Part shown: positions 22,201 through 31,620 of the stretch, one piece after another
Layout: each line of letters begins with the position of its first letter
Numbering within the stretch: position 1 is the stretch's first letter
NCBI GenBank assembly: GCA_035222895.1
Contig: JAVYIG010002216.1
Coordinates: forward strand, 1 to 64,000
Direction: 5' to 3'
DNA: 64,000 bases
Origin: Strongylocentrotus droebachiensis
Taxonomy: Eukaryota > Echinodermata > Echinoidea > Camarodonta > Strongylocentrotidae
Notes under the pieces: generated by a model
What the model was told of the DNA's origin: nothing
Databases searched by the model: none
The model's input: only the letters and a program-made list of their open reading frames with translations
Made by a program: the position numbers and the translations under genes

Positions 22201-24076
22201 TACATTAAAAACAGTAGAGGACCTAGGATAAAACCTTGTGGTATGCCGTGTGTAATAGAAGTAAAATTGGAGGAGTTATTATTATAAACTTCATATTGAG
22301 ATCTATTACAAAGATTACTGTGTTGTTCTAGTTTCCGAGTGGTGAGTGAACACACCCATTACTGAGCTGGGAGACATTGCCAGGCAAAGTGCCAGGTGGA
22401 GGGGCATAAATCGATCTTTACAAACAAAATATTACAACAAAAAAATTTAAAAAACGGGAAAACAAAACCGTCCTATTGAAAACGGATAGTGCCATGGGCG
22501 GTCGGATATCGGACGGTTACACGTTTGACTTCAGCACTAATTAGATTCATTTTTAATAATTATTACCTATAATGACTTAGCTGCATGAATTTATTACAAT
22601 TTCTACATTAATTGTTGTCAAGGTAGCTTGCATGGGTACATGTTACAAGTCCTTTATCACTAAATAGTCCTACCCATGTCCATCAAGCCATTAAGAGCAG
22701 AATAACGGAAAATCCCATTTTGTCAGGGTGTTTAATTTTTTCGAGACAAAATGTAATATTCAGTCAATATGTAACACAAGCCAAACAATATGTCCAGCTT
22801 ACCTGAAATGGGTGCAGCTCTGTTCAACATTCCCACGTCTTCTTCTTGTTCAGATTGGAATACACCAGCTGGGAGCTGTAGCTTAGGTTTCTGAGAGCAG
22901 AGAGTAAAAGGCAATCAAAAACAATTCAACCTAACAAAAAAAGTTGTATTGCCCTTTAGGTGCCAAAACATGGGTCGGTCGGTCAAAAATCTTTTTTTTT
23001 TCTTTTTTTACTTTCTTCTTTTTCACTCCCTCTTTGGGCCGATATTTCTCAGTTTGGAATGCTTTAATACATTTTTTGCTAAAAAACAGTATTTGTTTAT
23101 ATATTTTTTTTAAGCCGACCGTAGATTTCAAGATTTTTGGGTCGGTCGCAAAGGGCAATACAACATCTTCTTTTTAGGCCTTAAGAGAGAGAGAGGGAGG
23201 TGGATAACAATACAACTTCAACAAGCAGTCAGTATAAACCTGAACTAATAACTTTGCTAGCATGTATGCTTCCATTTTGGTGCCTAAGAAACATTGGTTT
23301 AAACATTACAGAGATAATAGCAACTGACATCAATGTATGGACATGTTTCAATTAATCAGATTAATGCACACATAATATAAGGATAAAACACAGACTAAAC
23401 GGTCTGTGGGAAATACTGAGCCATAAATCTCCTAGACATATTGGTAAACTCACCTCTGATAAGTCTTCCACTTCAAAGTGAACATTCTTCTTTGGTTTAG
23501 ATGATGCTGGATGCTGGCTAAGCTCACATGCATTCTCACCCTTGGATTCACGAATATGCTGCATGTAATTATAATCATCTTCATAGTAGACCCCAAACTT
23601 ATGTTGCTCTTCAAGTTGGCTCTGCTTACCCTGTATTAAAAACAAGCATCTATATTTATACACAATTCATCACTCAATGTCATCTTACAGTACCCCTTCC
23701 AATCACTGTGGATTTGTCTTGGTCATATTGGAATCATAACATTAGATGCACTAACAATTTCATCATTCATTTATCTTTCTTTTCTTTTTGTGCAGTATAT
23801 GCTAGCATTATGTAATATCTGTTCAATTTCATCATGAAAAACTGTCATTTATCACTGAAGACAAAGAATGCAAGAAACAAAGAAAACTATTCATGTCAAA
23901 AAAAAACGAGGCTCCAATAAAATTGTTTGATATCTTACCTGGTTTGGGTTCTCAACCTGCTGTAGAACAAACTTAGAACTCTCATCATCAGCTTGAAGAG
24001 GATCACGTTGACTTCTGTGAACAAGACTGAATGTCACAGCATTCTTCTTATCAATGAACTTCTTCTTCTTCCCTGG
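17047..24076 (-). CDS. LTV1: LTV1, 40S ribosomal subunit assembly factor (nine coding exons; start exon not found)
   Basis: LTV1 is a late 40S biogenesis and export factor that sits near bystin/Enp1 and uS3 on pre-40S particles and is released after casein kinase 1 phosphorylation. Exons in transcription order are 24076-23939, 23630-23454, 22890-22803, 21840-21714, 21348-21150, 20691-20564, 20113-19888, 19477-19253 and 17160-17047, with GT-AG borders and continuous phase, totalling 473 residues before TAG (human about 475). Diagnostic segments: KKKKFIDKKNAVTFSLVHRS, FGVYYEDDYNYMQH, DPDIVAAMDEDFDFDDPDN, EETKSRFTSYSMTSS, YDDMEIGALD, WDCESILSTYSTLYNHP and the basic tail ERRLEKKANQTVFKDEEKR. An 11-residue poly-Glu run occurs in the seventh exon found. 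The first exon found begins PGKKKKF in phase 0, so only Met or a few residues are missing. No good ATG|GT junction is visible upstream outside a transposon. Confidence 0.95.
17570..18534 (-). repeat. 22-bp minisatellite, about 43 copies, in an LTV1 intron
   Basis: The unit CATAAGATAGACAGAAGAACAG (plus strand, split CATAAGATAGACAG + AAGAACAG) has GATAGA/GACAGA and AACAG/AACAA variants; some units near 18300-18500 lose TAA (ACATAGATAG). Since 22 is not a multiple of 3 and the minus strand of the unit has no stop in any frame, three overlapping open frames of over 300 codons arise. They are not genes. Confidence 0.95.
18684..18876 (+). repeat. Dispersed repeat family A, copy 3
   Basis: TTTACAGGAGGGATTAGACC and CAACTCAGCTCTCAGTTAAC, then GGTTCATGGGGGACCAATGG, matching 11368-11545 and 16495-16680. 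It lies in the last LTV1 intron. Confidence 0.82.
19025..19230 (+). repeat. GA/GATA microsatellite
   Basis: (GA)n with GATAGA and GGATAGATAG interruptions. It lies in the LTV1 intron directly beside the donor of the exon at 19253. Confidence 0.93.
19253..19477 (-). CDS. LTV1 exon, KSGMPLHVFPSHGPTKKQ
   Basis: The acceptor is CCTTGTTAG and the donor AGAAAG|GTGGGT. Encodes KSGMPLHVFPSHGPTKKQLE (human KTGIPLNVLPKKGLTAKQ), then a basic EKESTEERKERKQAVKLARK. Its donor abuts the GA microsatellite in the next intron. 75 codons. Confidence 0.93.
19888..20113 (-). CDS. LTV1 exon, poly-Glu and WDCESILSTYSTLYNHP
   Basis: The acceptor is TCTGACAG and the donor AAAAG|GTGAGT. A Glu-rich segment encoded by mixed GAG/GAA codons precedes KEQWDCESILSTYSTLYNHP, the most conserved LTV1 motif. 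226 nt, phase 2 in, phase 0 out. Confidence 0.93.
20564..20691 (-). CDS. LTV1 exon, YDDMEIGALDQDEIEG
   Basis: The acceptor is TTTGCTAG and the donor AGTCAG|GTATTT. Encodes IFEEYDDMEIGALDQDEIEG (human FYEQYDDDEIGALDNAELEG). 128 nt, phase 0 in, phase 2 out. Confidence 0.9.
21150..21348 (-). CDS. LTV1 exon, acidic stretch plus SEETKSRFTSYSM
   Basis: The acceptor is CAAATCAG and the donor GAGAAG|GTAGAT (weaker than consensus). An Asp/Glu-rich run is followed by SEETKSRFTSYSMTSSVIKR and LLDDRFEK. 199 nt, phase 2 in, phase 0 out. Confidence 0.92.
21714..21840 (-). CDS. LTV1 exon, LDPDIVAAMDEDFDFDDPDN
   Basis: The acceptor is TTGATTCAG and the donor ACACG|GTAAGA. Encodes GPRLDLDPDIVAAMDEDF, nearly identical to human, then DDDFMKFAQ. 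127 nt, phase 1 in, phase 2 out. Confidence 0.93.
21936..22539. mobile_element. hAT-like MITE with exact 8-bp target duplication
   Basis: Ends TAGTGCTG / CAGCACTA are inverted repeats and ATTAGATT flanks both sides (21928-21935 and 22540-22547). An 8-bp duplication and YAG-type ends are the hAT signature. Subterminal GTTTAACCG/GGTTAAAC and GGACGGTTACACG blocks are also inverted. It is non-coding apart from a nested RT fragment. Located in an LTV1 intron. Confidence 0.85.
22085..22385 (-). mobile_element. Non-LTR reverse transcriptase fragment nested in the hAT-like MITE
   Basis: The minus-strand frame 22355-22104 reads NFTSITHGIPQGFILGPLLF, then MYINDL, the RT domain block around the GxPQGSxLGPLLF motif. 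The following catalytic box is degraded (TICDNF where F/YADD is expected). A pseudogenised fragment of about 300 bp. Confidence 0.75.
22803..22890 (-). CDS. LTV1 exon, GVFQSEQEEDVGMLNRAAP
   Basis: The acceptor is GCTCTCAG and the donor TTTCAG|GTAAGC. Encodes LPAGVFQSEQEEDVGMLNRA, matching human SVFASEFEEDVGLLNKAAP. 88 nt, phase 0 in, phase 1 out. Confidence 0.92.
22942..23164. mobile_element. MITE with GTTGTATTGCCCTTT ends
   Basis: GTTGTATTGCCCTTT on the left and AAAGGGCAATACAAC on the right are perfect 15-base inverted repeats. The inner GGGTCGGTCGGTC / GGGTCGGTCGC words are T/C-rich surrounded. Lies in an LTV1 intron. Confidence 0.75.
23454..23630 (-). CDS. LTV1 exon, FGVYYEDDYNYMQH
   Basis: The acceptor is TTTTTAATACAG and the donor CAGAG|GTGAGT. 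Encodes EEQHKFGVYYEDDYNYMQHI (human RKYGVFFDDDYDYLQH), then a less conserved linker. 59 codons, phase 0 at both ends. Confidence 0.92.
23939..24076 (-). CDS. LTV1 first recovered exon (N-terminus)
   Basis: The acceptor TTTTTGCAG precedes PGKKKKFIDKKNAVTFSLVH, then RSQRDPLQADDE, the conserved LTV1 N-terminus. The donor is AACCAG|GTAAGA. 46 codons, phase 0 at both ends. Confidence 0.93.
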
Positions 24077-25047
24077 CTGCAAAAATTGAAATTAGTAAAC
24101 AGTTATGCTACATGCATGTGAATTAATACAATGTTAGGCTTTCATGTCTTGACTTTTATATGAAGATAAAGACAAGAAAGCTACAAACTGAAAACTACTT
24201 CATTCAATAACCACTATGTAGACATCACTGCACTCAATAAAGAAATGTCAATGAACAGATATATATAGGATCAAATTTACTTACTACTCGTACTGCATGG
24301 AGATTTGATACAGGGACCCTCTCATACACTCTGAGAAAGTTTGATTACATGGACCAACTGATACAAGAAATATGTTACTCAGAATGAAATGGGTTCTATG
24401 AAAATATTACATCAGCTTCAATAATCAATCCTCCTCCCCTTCTTTTTTGTTCTTCTCCTCCTCCTTCTCCTTCTTCTCCTCTTTCTTCATCTTCCTCATG
24501 AGAGTCACCTAGTCCTAGCTGATTATCCTGTCCCCCTCTCTCTCTCTCTCTCCCTCCTCCTCCTCCTCCCCCTCCCCCTCCCCCCTCCCCCTCCCCCTCC
24601 CCCTCCCCCTCCCCCTCCTCCCCCTCCCCCTCCTCCCCCTCCCCCTCCTCCTCCTCCTCCTCCTCCTGCCTAGCCACTCTTGTGATTCTTAAATCTTGTT
24701 GCACTTGACTTGTACTTCCGACTTTTTTTCAGCTTTCCTGTTCCTATTATCCATTTTCCTTTCCCATTCTTCAATAGACATTCTGTTCCTTCTTTCTTCT
24801 TGTTATTTCCTCTTTGCCTTGTTCTTATTGGACCAACGGAAATGGACAGAACTCGGAAGTCACACTCATAAGACATAAGTCTCATAACATTAGTTTAGTT
24901 AGTCATTGCCATTTTTTTTTAAAGAATTGTTATTATTTTTATATTTTAGTGCGAGTGTGACCCTGAGGCATGACTGAGGCTGAGCCGAGTGTGCATCAGC
25001 CATCACAATCACAAGTGTCATGGCATGCAAAGCAAAAGCTAGGGAAG
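24077..25047. other. Upstream flank of LTV1; start exon not identified
   Basis: Contains a purine/pyrimidine low-complexity block (24420-24665; its minus frame gives Glu/Gly runs only) and AT-rich DNA. The LTV1 start exon and promoter should be here or further right, but I see no ATG followed by a donor in the required phase. Confidence 0.35.
24420..24666 (+). repeat. CCT/CCCCCT low-complexity tract
   Basis: CTCCTCCTCC and CCCCTCCCCCTCCCC runs. The minus-strand 102-codon Glu/Gly frame is compositional. Confidence 0.92.
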
Positions 25048-25810
25048 TAGAGTAAAGGAGCCGGTAAATGACCAGCTCCAGTTTTCGGCCGATCCATTGG
25101 ATGCATGGTAAAATCCCTTTAAAATACATCGCATAATAGCATATCACATATCCCACACATACCATACCATGCCATAATCACTGAAGGAAAATATATCCTA
25201 AAATATCACATTTTAGCGATGTAATCGGCGGTCCCGCTACCCAAATCTGAAAAATCGAGTTTCTTACGCGTGAATGTAAGAAATATGGGTACCATAAAAT
25301 GAGCTTTATTTCAAGTATTTTTCAGATTTAGAGCCCGATTTTTTGTAAGTCGCAAGCTCAAAAGTATCTCATCGCATGTATTAAATCAATGCAGCCGGAC
25401 CCCGCCACGCACACACGATATGTCTGTCTAATTCAGATTCCAACTTCCGATCACCGCTGTGCCTGTCTTCGACCAGGCGAGCACCCGGGAGCTCCGGCGT
25501 GGGATACCTGCTCCGCCCGCTTGTGCTATACATCAGCGCGGAAATGCACGGTGCGCGCGAGCGCTTCCTATTGACTTTGTACATGCGGTCGTAAACTGAA
25601 TCGCTAGGTCGATAACTGGCTCCAAAACAGTGACAATTGAAATGAATATTGTCATGGCAATTCGTGATTTTTTTCTGGGATTCTTTTTTTGTTTAAATAA
25701 TAAAAATATTTGCTTCATGATTTGAACAAGAAATGATAATAAATAGGAAGTAAAGAGTCCAAAAAATAGGATTTTGTCTTAAGTGGCCGAAAACCGGCTC
25801 CTTTACTCTA
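25048..25810 (-). mobile_element. 763-bp terminal-inverted-repeat element, copy 1
   Basis: The ends TAGAGTAAAGGAGCCGGT and ACCGGCTCCTTTACTCTA are inverted repeats, and inward GTTTTCGGCC / GGCCGAAAAC also pair. The GC-rich core (CGGAGCTCCCGGGTGCTCGC on the complementary strand) is shared with copy 2 at 30597-31359, in opposite orientation and of the same length. TA at each end fits a Tc1/mariner-type TA duplication. Short open frames in the core are conserved between copies, but this may just be sequence identity. Confidence 0.85.
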
Positions 25811-26198
25811 CAGTAAATGAGAGGTCGTTTTGACATATTTCATGAGCTACTACAATATCAAAAACATCTAATAATATGAAATATGAATGATCAATATTCA
25901 ATATTGGTCCCATGGTTCTGTAATAAATGTGAAGATATGAACATTGTTCCTGATCTATTATCCATGGACTTACCGATCAACAACTCTTTCTCTGCACTCT
26001 CTGATATAGATACATTATCCCTTGAAAGTCTTACTTCCTTGAACAAAGACCAGTGGAACCACACAAACCCATGATCATCTAGCCCTATCCATTCCGGACC
26101 TAGTAAGTTGTCTCATAAGACTTGTAAGACACCACTCAAAATGGACAGTAACCCTCTCCCCTCGTTGAAACTCACAAAAATAGATAATACCTGGACAA

Positions 26199-27761
26199 TT
26201 GTTGGGAAGGATGGAAAGACTAGTAAGTAAGAGTAACACCCCAAGTCTCATCGATGGAAATACACCTAAACCTAGGCCAGTCGCCCAAAAGCAGAAAGCC
26301 CACCGAAAGGTCACCGGTCTCATTGGAATTCAAATTGCAATTATAAATTGTCGTAGTATAAGGGGAAAAACTGCAGGTATTACTTCACTAATTGAAACTG
26401 TGAATCCTGATATCATTATTGGAACAAAATCTTGGCTGGACCCATCAGTTAAGTCGGCCGAAATTTTCCCTCCTCACCTTCAAGTTTTTAGAAAGGACAG
26501 AAATTCGCACGGAGGTGTCGTGTTTATTGCCATCAATGACTCCATTCCTTGTTTTGAAAGAACTGATTTGAGTACTGACTCTGAACTAATTTGGTGTCAA
26601 GCTACCCTTCAAGGCCAGACGCTACAGATAGGAAGTTTTTATCGCCCACCTGACTCAAAAGTCGCACCTCTCCAGGACCTAGACTCACAACTTTCTAAAA
26701 TAAACTCTTCGTTGCGCTCTCCACTCATCATCCTTGGCGGCGATTTCAACGTCCCGGGTGTAGACTGGTCAGACGGAACACAAAGTGAACCTAAAGGTGC
26801 CCTCCAGGATGCCCTAGCTCAAGTTCTTATTAATAATCATTTGTCTCAAAAAGTCACCTTTCCTACTAGACGTGACGAGTCAAGTGGTACAGAAAACACC
26901 CTTGACCTGTTGTTAACTTCACATCCAGACTTAATTTCTGAAGTCTCCTCTCGTACTGGAAATAGCGATCATCTTGTCATTCTAGCAAAACTTCATACTA
27001 AGACCACGGTTCCTCCAAAACCACCCCGCAGAATTCCCCTCTGGAATAAAGTAGATAAAGAAGAATTCAAAGTCCGGGCAAGACAGCTTGGTGAAGATTT
27101 CTTCAAGCTTCAACCAGGCAATAGATCCGTAGAAGAAAACTGGACCCAGTTAAGAGACACATTAGAAACTATTGTAACAAATGATGTTCCCCACAAGACT
27201 GTAAAGGGCCGAGCACGTACTCCATGGTTTACAGGGAAATTAAAACGCCTATGTAACAAAAAGGAGAAGCTATATATTCAAGCCAAGATAAGTGGTGCAC
27301 AACGTGATTGGGACAAATTCACCAAAACAAGAAAGCAGATCGATCGTACCATTAGAAGCGCCCACAGACAACATGTCTCTTCAATCCTTGAGGGTAACAA
27401 CCCGAAGGCCTTCTGGAGGTACGTCAAATCAAGACGGACAGACAACATCGGTGTCCAGATGCTTAAGGTAGAAGGCAACCTAATCTCCGAAGATCTGGAG
27501 AAAGCTGAAGCTCTCGCCGACCAATTCCAAAGTGTCTTTACCCGTGAAGACAAGTCACTGTCATCGCTCCCTGACCTTCCACCCAGCCCTTTTCCTGATA
27601 TGCCTCCCATCCGGGTTGACGTTGAAGGTGTAAAGAAGCTACTACTATGTAACGAAGGCTATCGGCCCGGACCAGATCAAGAACCAAGCTCTCAAAATTG
27701 CAGCAGAAGAACTAGCTCCCATCTTGCAGTTCATCTTCCAACAGTCGCTCGATTCTGGTGA
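26199..27761 (+). pseudogene. Retrotransposon endonuclease/RT ORF, frameshifted at its 3' end
   Basis: Encodes an exonuclease-endonuclease-phosphatase fold: AIINCRSIRGK (residues 47-57), IIIGTKSWLD (72-81; Lys77 where Glu is catalytic), GSFYRPP (145-151), LGGDFNVPGVDW (179-190) and SDH (256-258). RT leader sequence follows (WFTGKLKRLCNKKEKLY, AFWRYVKSRR). Near codon 485 the correct frame changes: GPDQIKNQALKIAAEELAP continues in another frame, so the last residues of this ORF are nonsense. The start codon is nominal; the family normally reads through from upstream. Confidence 0.85.
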
Positions 27762-28500
27762 TCTCCCACTGGACTGGAGAAAGGCCAATATCACTCCACT
27801 TTTTAAGAAGGGCTCTACCACCGACCCAGCAAATTACCGCCCTATTTCACTAACGAGTACCTGTTGTAAACTTTTGGAACATATTATTGATAGTAACCTC
27901 ATGAGCCACCTGAGCGAACTAAATATTCTTGCAGAAAATCAGCACGCCTTTAGGAGACGAAGATCATGTGAATCTCAACTTATTTTGACAATTAACGACC
28001 TGGCAAAGAACCTGGATGAAAAAGCCACCACAGATTTGATAACACTTGACTTCTCTAAAGCCTTTGATGTCATCCCCCACCAGAAATTACTTCACAAGCT
28101 AGATTATTATGGAATCCGTTCAGATAACTTAAGATGGGTGACAAATTTCCTTACAAAACGACTACAACGCGTATGTGTTAACGGAAAACATTCCGACTGG
28201 AAGCCAGTTCTAAGTGGAACCCCGCAAGGAACTGTGCTCGGTCCCCACTTGTTCTTGCTCTTCATAAATGACATTCACGACAAAGTCAAAAGCACCACTA
28301 AGCTTTTTGCAGACGATTGAATGCTGTACCGTCCAATTAAATCAGTAAACGACGTGGACATCCTGCAACAAGACCTAGATGCAATGGTGGAGTGGTCTCA
28401 GAAATGGGGCATGAAATTCAACCCAAAAAAGTGTGAATCAATGCGTGTCACCAGGAAGAAGAAACCGGGTAAATCTTCATACAACCTCCTTGGTGTCACC
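27664..28500 (+). pseudogene. Retrotransposon reverse transcriptase core with in-frame stop
   Basis: RT blocks in order: WRKANITPLFKKGSTTDPAN, YRPISLTS, QHAFRRRRSC, TTDLITLDFSKAFDVIPHQK, LSGTPQGTVLGPHLFLLFIN, KLFADD. The catalytic Asp pair is present, but TGA follows immediately, probably from a TGC/TGT Cys codon. The frame resumes MLYRPIKSVNDVD to 28500, where a DNA element is inserted. Confidence 0.85.
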
Positions 28501-30090
28501 CTGGGGGCCGTTTCTCGAAACCAACTCCATGACAGTCATATCTTTGTCGGCGACTTACGGAGATGTCATGGAGTGGATAAACCGTTTCACAAAGCCATGA
28601 CAGACATGATATCGATATATCGCGATACTAGCCTTTGTCACGATCCATTTGATTTATCACGAATAACCCAAAACAAGTTTTGGGGCTAAAATTGTTCAAA
28701 AAGAAACATATACATATTAATTCTCCTAAAATAAATAAAAAATAGTGTCATTATCAAATGTAGATCATCAAACGATTTGCATATTTCTGTAAAGATTCTT
28801 AAATTGAAGAAAAACCGGTGAGTTTTTTTTCCTCGACAATCAACTCAAAAGGTAGTTGAAGGATACCGTAATGTGATAGTTTATCACAACGTTTATCACA
28901 GTTTATCAATACGTACTTTTTTTGTTTATTGTGACGAGGAATTTTAGGCAAAATACCTTTTTTCAGCCAGTATTTATTCTAGAGTCTCATAAATACTCGT
29001 TATATAATTGATTTGATATTTAAAATATAATTTAAAAGAAGTAATTAGAGAGGGAATAATAATACACATAGGCCCCAAAGGTATGATGTTATCCTAAGAA
29101 AGACTATGGAATGACTATGGACAACGGTGTGTAACATTCTTATCTCTTTTATTTATATGTTATGATTTAATCTTTGTCACGATCTTTGTCACGATCCATT
29201 TGATTTATCACGAATAACCCAAAACAAGTTTTGGGGCTAAAATTGTTCAAAAAGAAACATATACATATTAATTCTCCTAAAATAAATAAAAAATAGTGTC
29301 ATTATCAAATGTAGATCATCAAACGATTTGCATATATCTGTAAAGATTCTTAAATTGAAGAAAAACCGGTGAGTTTTTTTTCCTCGACAATCAACTCAAA
29401 AGGTAGTTGAAGGATACCGTAATGTGATAGTTTATCACAACGTTTATCACAGTTTATCAATACGTACTTTTTGTGTTTATTGTGACGAGGAATTTTAGGC
29501 AAAATACCTTTTTTCAGCCAGTATTTATTCTAGAGTCTCATAAATACTCGTTATATAATTGATTTGATATTTAAAATATAATTTAAAAGAAGTAATTAGA
29601 GAGGGAATAATAATGCACATAGGCCCCAAAGGTATGATGGTATCCTAAGAAAGACTATGGAATGACTATGGACAACGGTGTGTAACATTCTTATCTCTTT
29701 TATATATATGTTATGATTTAATGATTTGTGATTTAATGTTTACATTCAGCTTTTTAAAATTTCTATATAATTTGTATTATCACTTCTGTACATTTTCATT
29801 TCGCATCCCAGAGAATTACGTACCGAACTCGTCTATATTTTTCTCAAAATGAGAGTGAAACCAATCGTACATTTCGCGGCCCAAGGAATAGCAACAAACT
29901 GACTTGTGATGGCGCTTTACAGCAATTAAAAAGATATGACGGGTTCGGAGCAGTGACAACTCATTGTCGCGGAAGTTGTCGCTCATCTTGGCAAAGACGG
30001 CTTCGTGAAACACTTTGCTGACAAGTTGCGTGACAGTGGCGAGATGTCGTTGATCTTGTAGTTATGACGGTTTCGAGAAACGGCCCCCAG
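28501..30090. mobile_element. 1.59-kb inverted-repeat DNA element inserted in the retrotransposon
   Basis: The ends GGGGGCCGTTTCTCGAAAC and GTTTCGAGAAACGGCCCCC are perfect inverted repeats. The retrotransposon frame (NLLGVTL ... EECKQTKYLGVV) is interrupted exactly there. Internally it holds a tandem duplication of about 551 bp (28634-29184 and 29185 to about 29725). Minus-strand frames around 29816-30225 have no recognisable transposase. Superfamily unassigned; the target duplication is not clear because the ends extend into CCTGG/CCAGG. Confidence 0.8.
28634..29725 (+). repeat. 551-bp tandem duplication inside the 1.59-kb element
   Basis: TTTGTCACGATCCATTTGAT starts at 28634 and 29185. The copies match through ATCAAACGATTTGCATAT and GAATGACTATGGACAACGG with few differences (e.g. 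TTTCTG/ATCTG, TACACA/TGCACA). The junction shows a partial third TTTGTCACGATC. Confidence 0.9.
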
Positions 30091-30148
30091 GAAGAATGTA
30101 AGCAGACAAAGTACCTTGGTGTTGTGATCCAGAACGACCTCTGATGGA

Positions 30149-30604
30149 ATGGCCAAACTCACCTCGCAACAAAAAAAAGCTATAGGTCTAGCTTGTATAG
30201 GAGTATTGAGTTTTCTGAGACGCAACTTTCATCACTGCTCAACTTCCATAAAGGAGAAACTCTACCTCACCCTCGTTAGACCACACTTAGATTACGCAGT
30301 TGCTGCTTGGGACCCATACACAGCTAAGAACATTTCTTCTATCGAACGAGTCCAGAGGCAGGCAGCCCGTTTTGTCACAAGCACATATCAGAGAGAAGCA
30401 AGCGTCACCCTCCTTCTAAATTCTCTTAAATGGAACTCTCTCCAAGACAGACGCGAAGCTCACCGTCTAAGCTGTTTCCACAAAATGTTACATGGCCAGC
30501 TGGACATAGATGCCCAAACACACATTAAACCTAAACCAGATCGTAGCAGACGCGGGCACTCAAGTCAATTCGAAATACCATTAACCAGATTAGATGTAGA
30601 GTAA
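30149..30604 (+). pseudogene. Retrotransposon RT C-terminal region
   Basis: Reads LVRPHLDYAVAAWDPYTAKN, IERVQRQAARFVTSTYQRE, LNSLKWNSLQDRREAHRLSC and RRGHSSQF, the classic CR1/L2/jockey post-RT region. Its ORF stops inside the 763-bp insertion. The family tail resumes at about 31360. Confidence 0.85.
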
Positions 30605-31359
30605 AGGACCCGGTTTTCGGCCACTTAAGACAAAATCCTATTTTTTGGACTCTTTATTTCCTATTTATTATCATTTCTTGTTCAAATCATGAAGTAAATA
30701 TTATTATTATTTAAACAAAAAAAGAATCCCAGAAAAAAATCATGGATTGCCATGACAATATTCATTTCAATTTTCACTGTTTTGGAGCCGGTTATCGGCA
30801 TAGCGAACCAGTTTTCGGACGCATGTACAAAGTCAATAGGGAGCGCTCGCCGTGCGTTTCCGCGCTGATGTATAGCACAAGCGGGCGGAGCAGGTATCCC
30901 ACGCCGGAGCTCCCGGGTGCTCGCCTGACCGAAGACAGGCACAGCGGTGATCGGAAGTTGGAGTCTGAATTAGACAGACATATCGTGTGTGCGTGGCGGG
31001 GTCCGGCTGCATTGATTTAATACATGCAATGAGATACTTTTGAGCTTGCGACCAACACAAAATCGGGCTCTAAATCTGAAAAATACTTGAAATAAAGCTC
31101 ATTTTATGGTACCCATATTTCTTACATACACGCGTAAGAAACTCGATTTTTCAGATTTGGGTAGCGGGACCGCCGATTACATCGCTAAAATGTGATATTT
31201 TAGGATATATTTTTCATTGCAAATGTGGTTCTTCAGTGACACTGGCATGGTATGGTATGTGTGGGACATGTGTTGTGCTATTATGCCATGTATTTTAATG
31301 TGATTTTACCAAAACTACCCGAAAACTGGAGCTGTCCGATTACCGGCTCCTTTACTCTA
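30597..31359 (+). mobile_element. 763-bp terminal-inverted-repeat element, copy 2, inserted in the retrotransposon
   Basis: Ends TAGAGTAAAGGACCCGGT and ACCGGCTCCTTTACTCTA. Removing the element plus one TA restores the retrotransposon reading frame across the site (LDV|GLYKNSFFPRT), supporting a TA target duplication. Same length as copy 1 (25048-25810) and opposite orientation. Confidence 0.88.
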
Positions 31360-31620
31360 GGTCTATACAAAAACTCTTTTTTTCCACGCACAACCAGAGC
31401 ATGGAATTTTGGAATGATCTCGATTCGACGTAAGTATCCCTGACTGACTCAGCAAAGTTTAAAGTAGCACTCCTTCCGAAATAAGTCCACCCTCTGCCAC
31501 CACGACCTCCAGTTTAAATTCCACTAGGAATCTTTTGGAGGAACAACAACCAAGTACCATGCATTGTATTGTACCGTTCTGCGCAGCGATCTTACAGACA
31601 CATAATTCTTAACATATGGG

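Larger units (their letters stand above)
25860..31620 (+). mobile_element. CR1/L2-like non-LTR retrotransposon, broken and twice interrupted
   Basis: Order of parts: Cys-containing ORF1-like remnant (VPWFCNKCEDMN, 25883-26074), apurinic-type endonuclease and start of RT (26199-27761), RT (27724-28320, continuing to 28500), 1.59-kb insertion (28501-30090), RT thumb/C-terminal region (30149-30604), 763-bp insertion (30597-31359), then the C-terminal tail NSFFPRTTRAWN and a 3' end with CTTTTGGAGGAA and ACCAAGTACCA. Defects: frameshift near 27650, TGA just after FADD (28318-28320), TGA near 30140, and Lys at the endonuclease catalytic Glu position (IGTKSWLD). It is not autonomous. Clade call is by motif style only. 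Confidence 0.88.

Noticed and set aside
24396..24704. Glu/Gly-rich 102-codon ORF
   Set aside because: Purely low-complexity CCT-type composition.
25381..25584. 67-codon ORF shared with 30742-31020 as a conserved small protein
   Set aside because: Both copies are in the same 763-bp mobile element. Conservation follows from repeat identity and no domain is seen.
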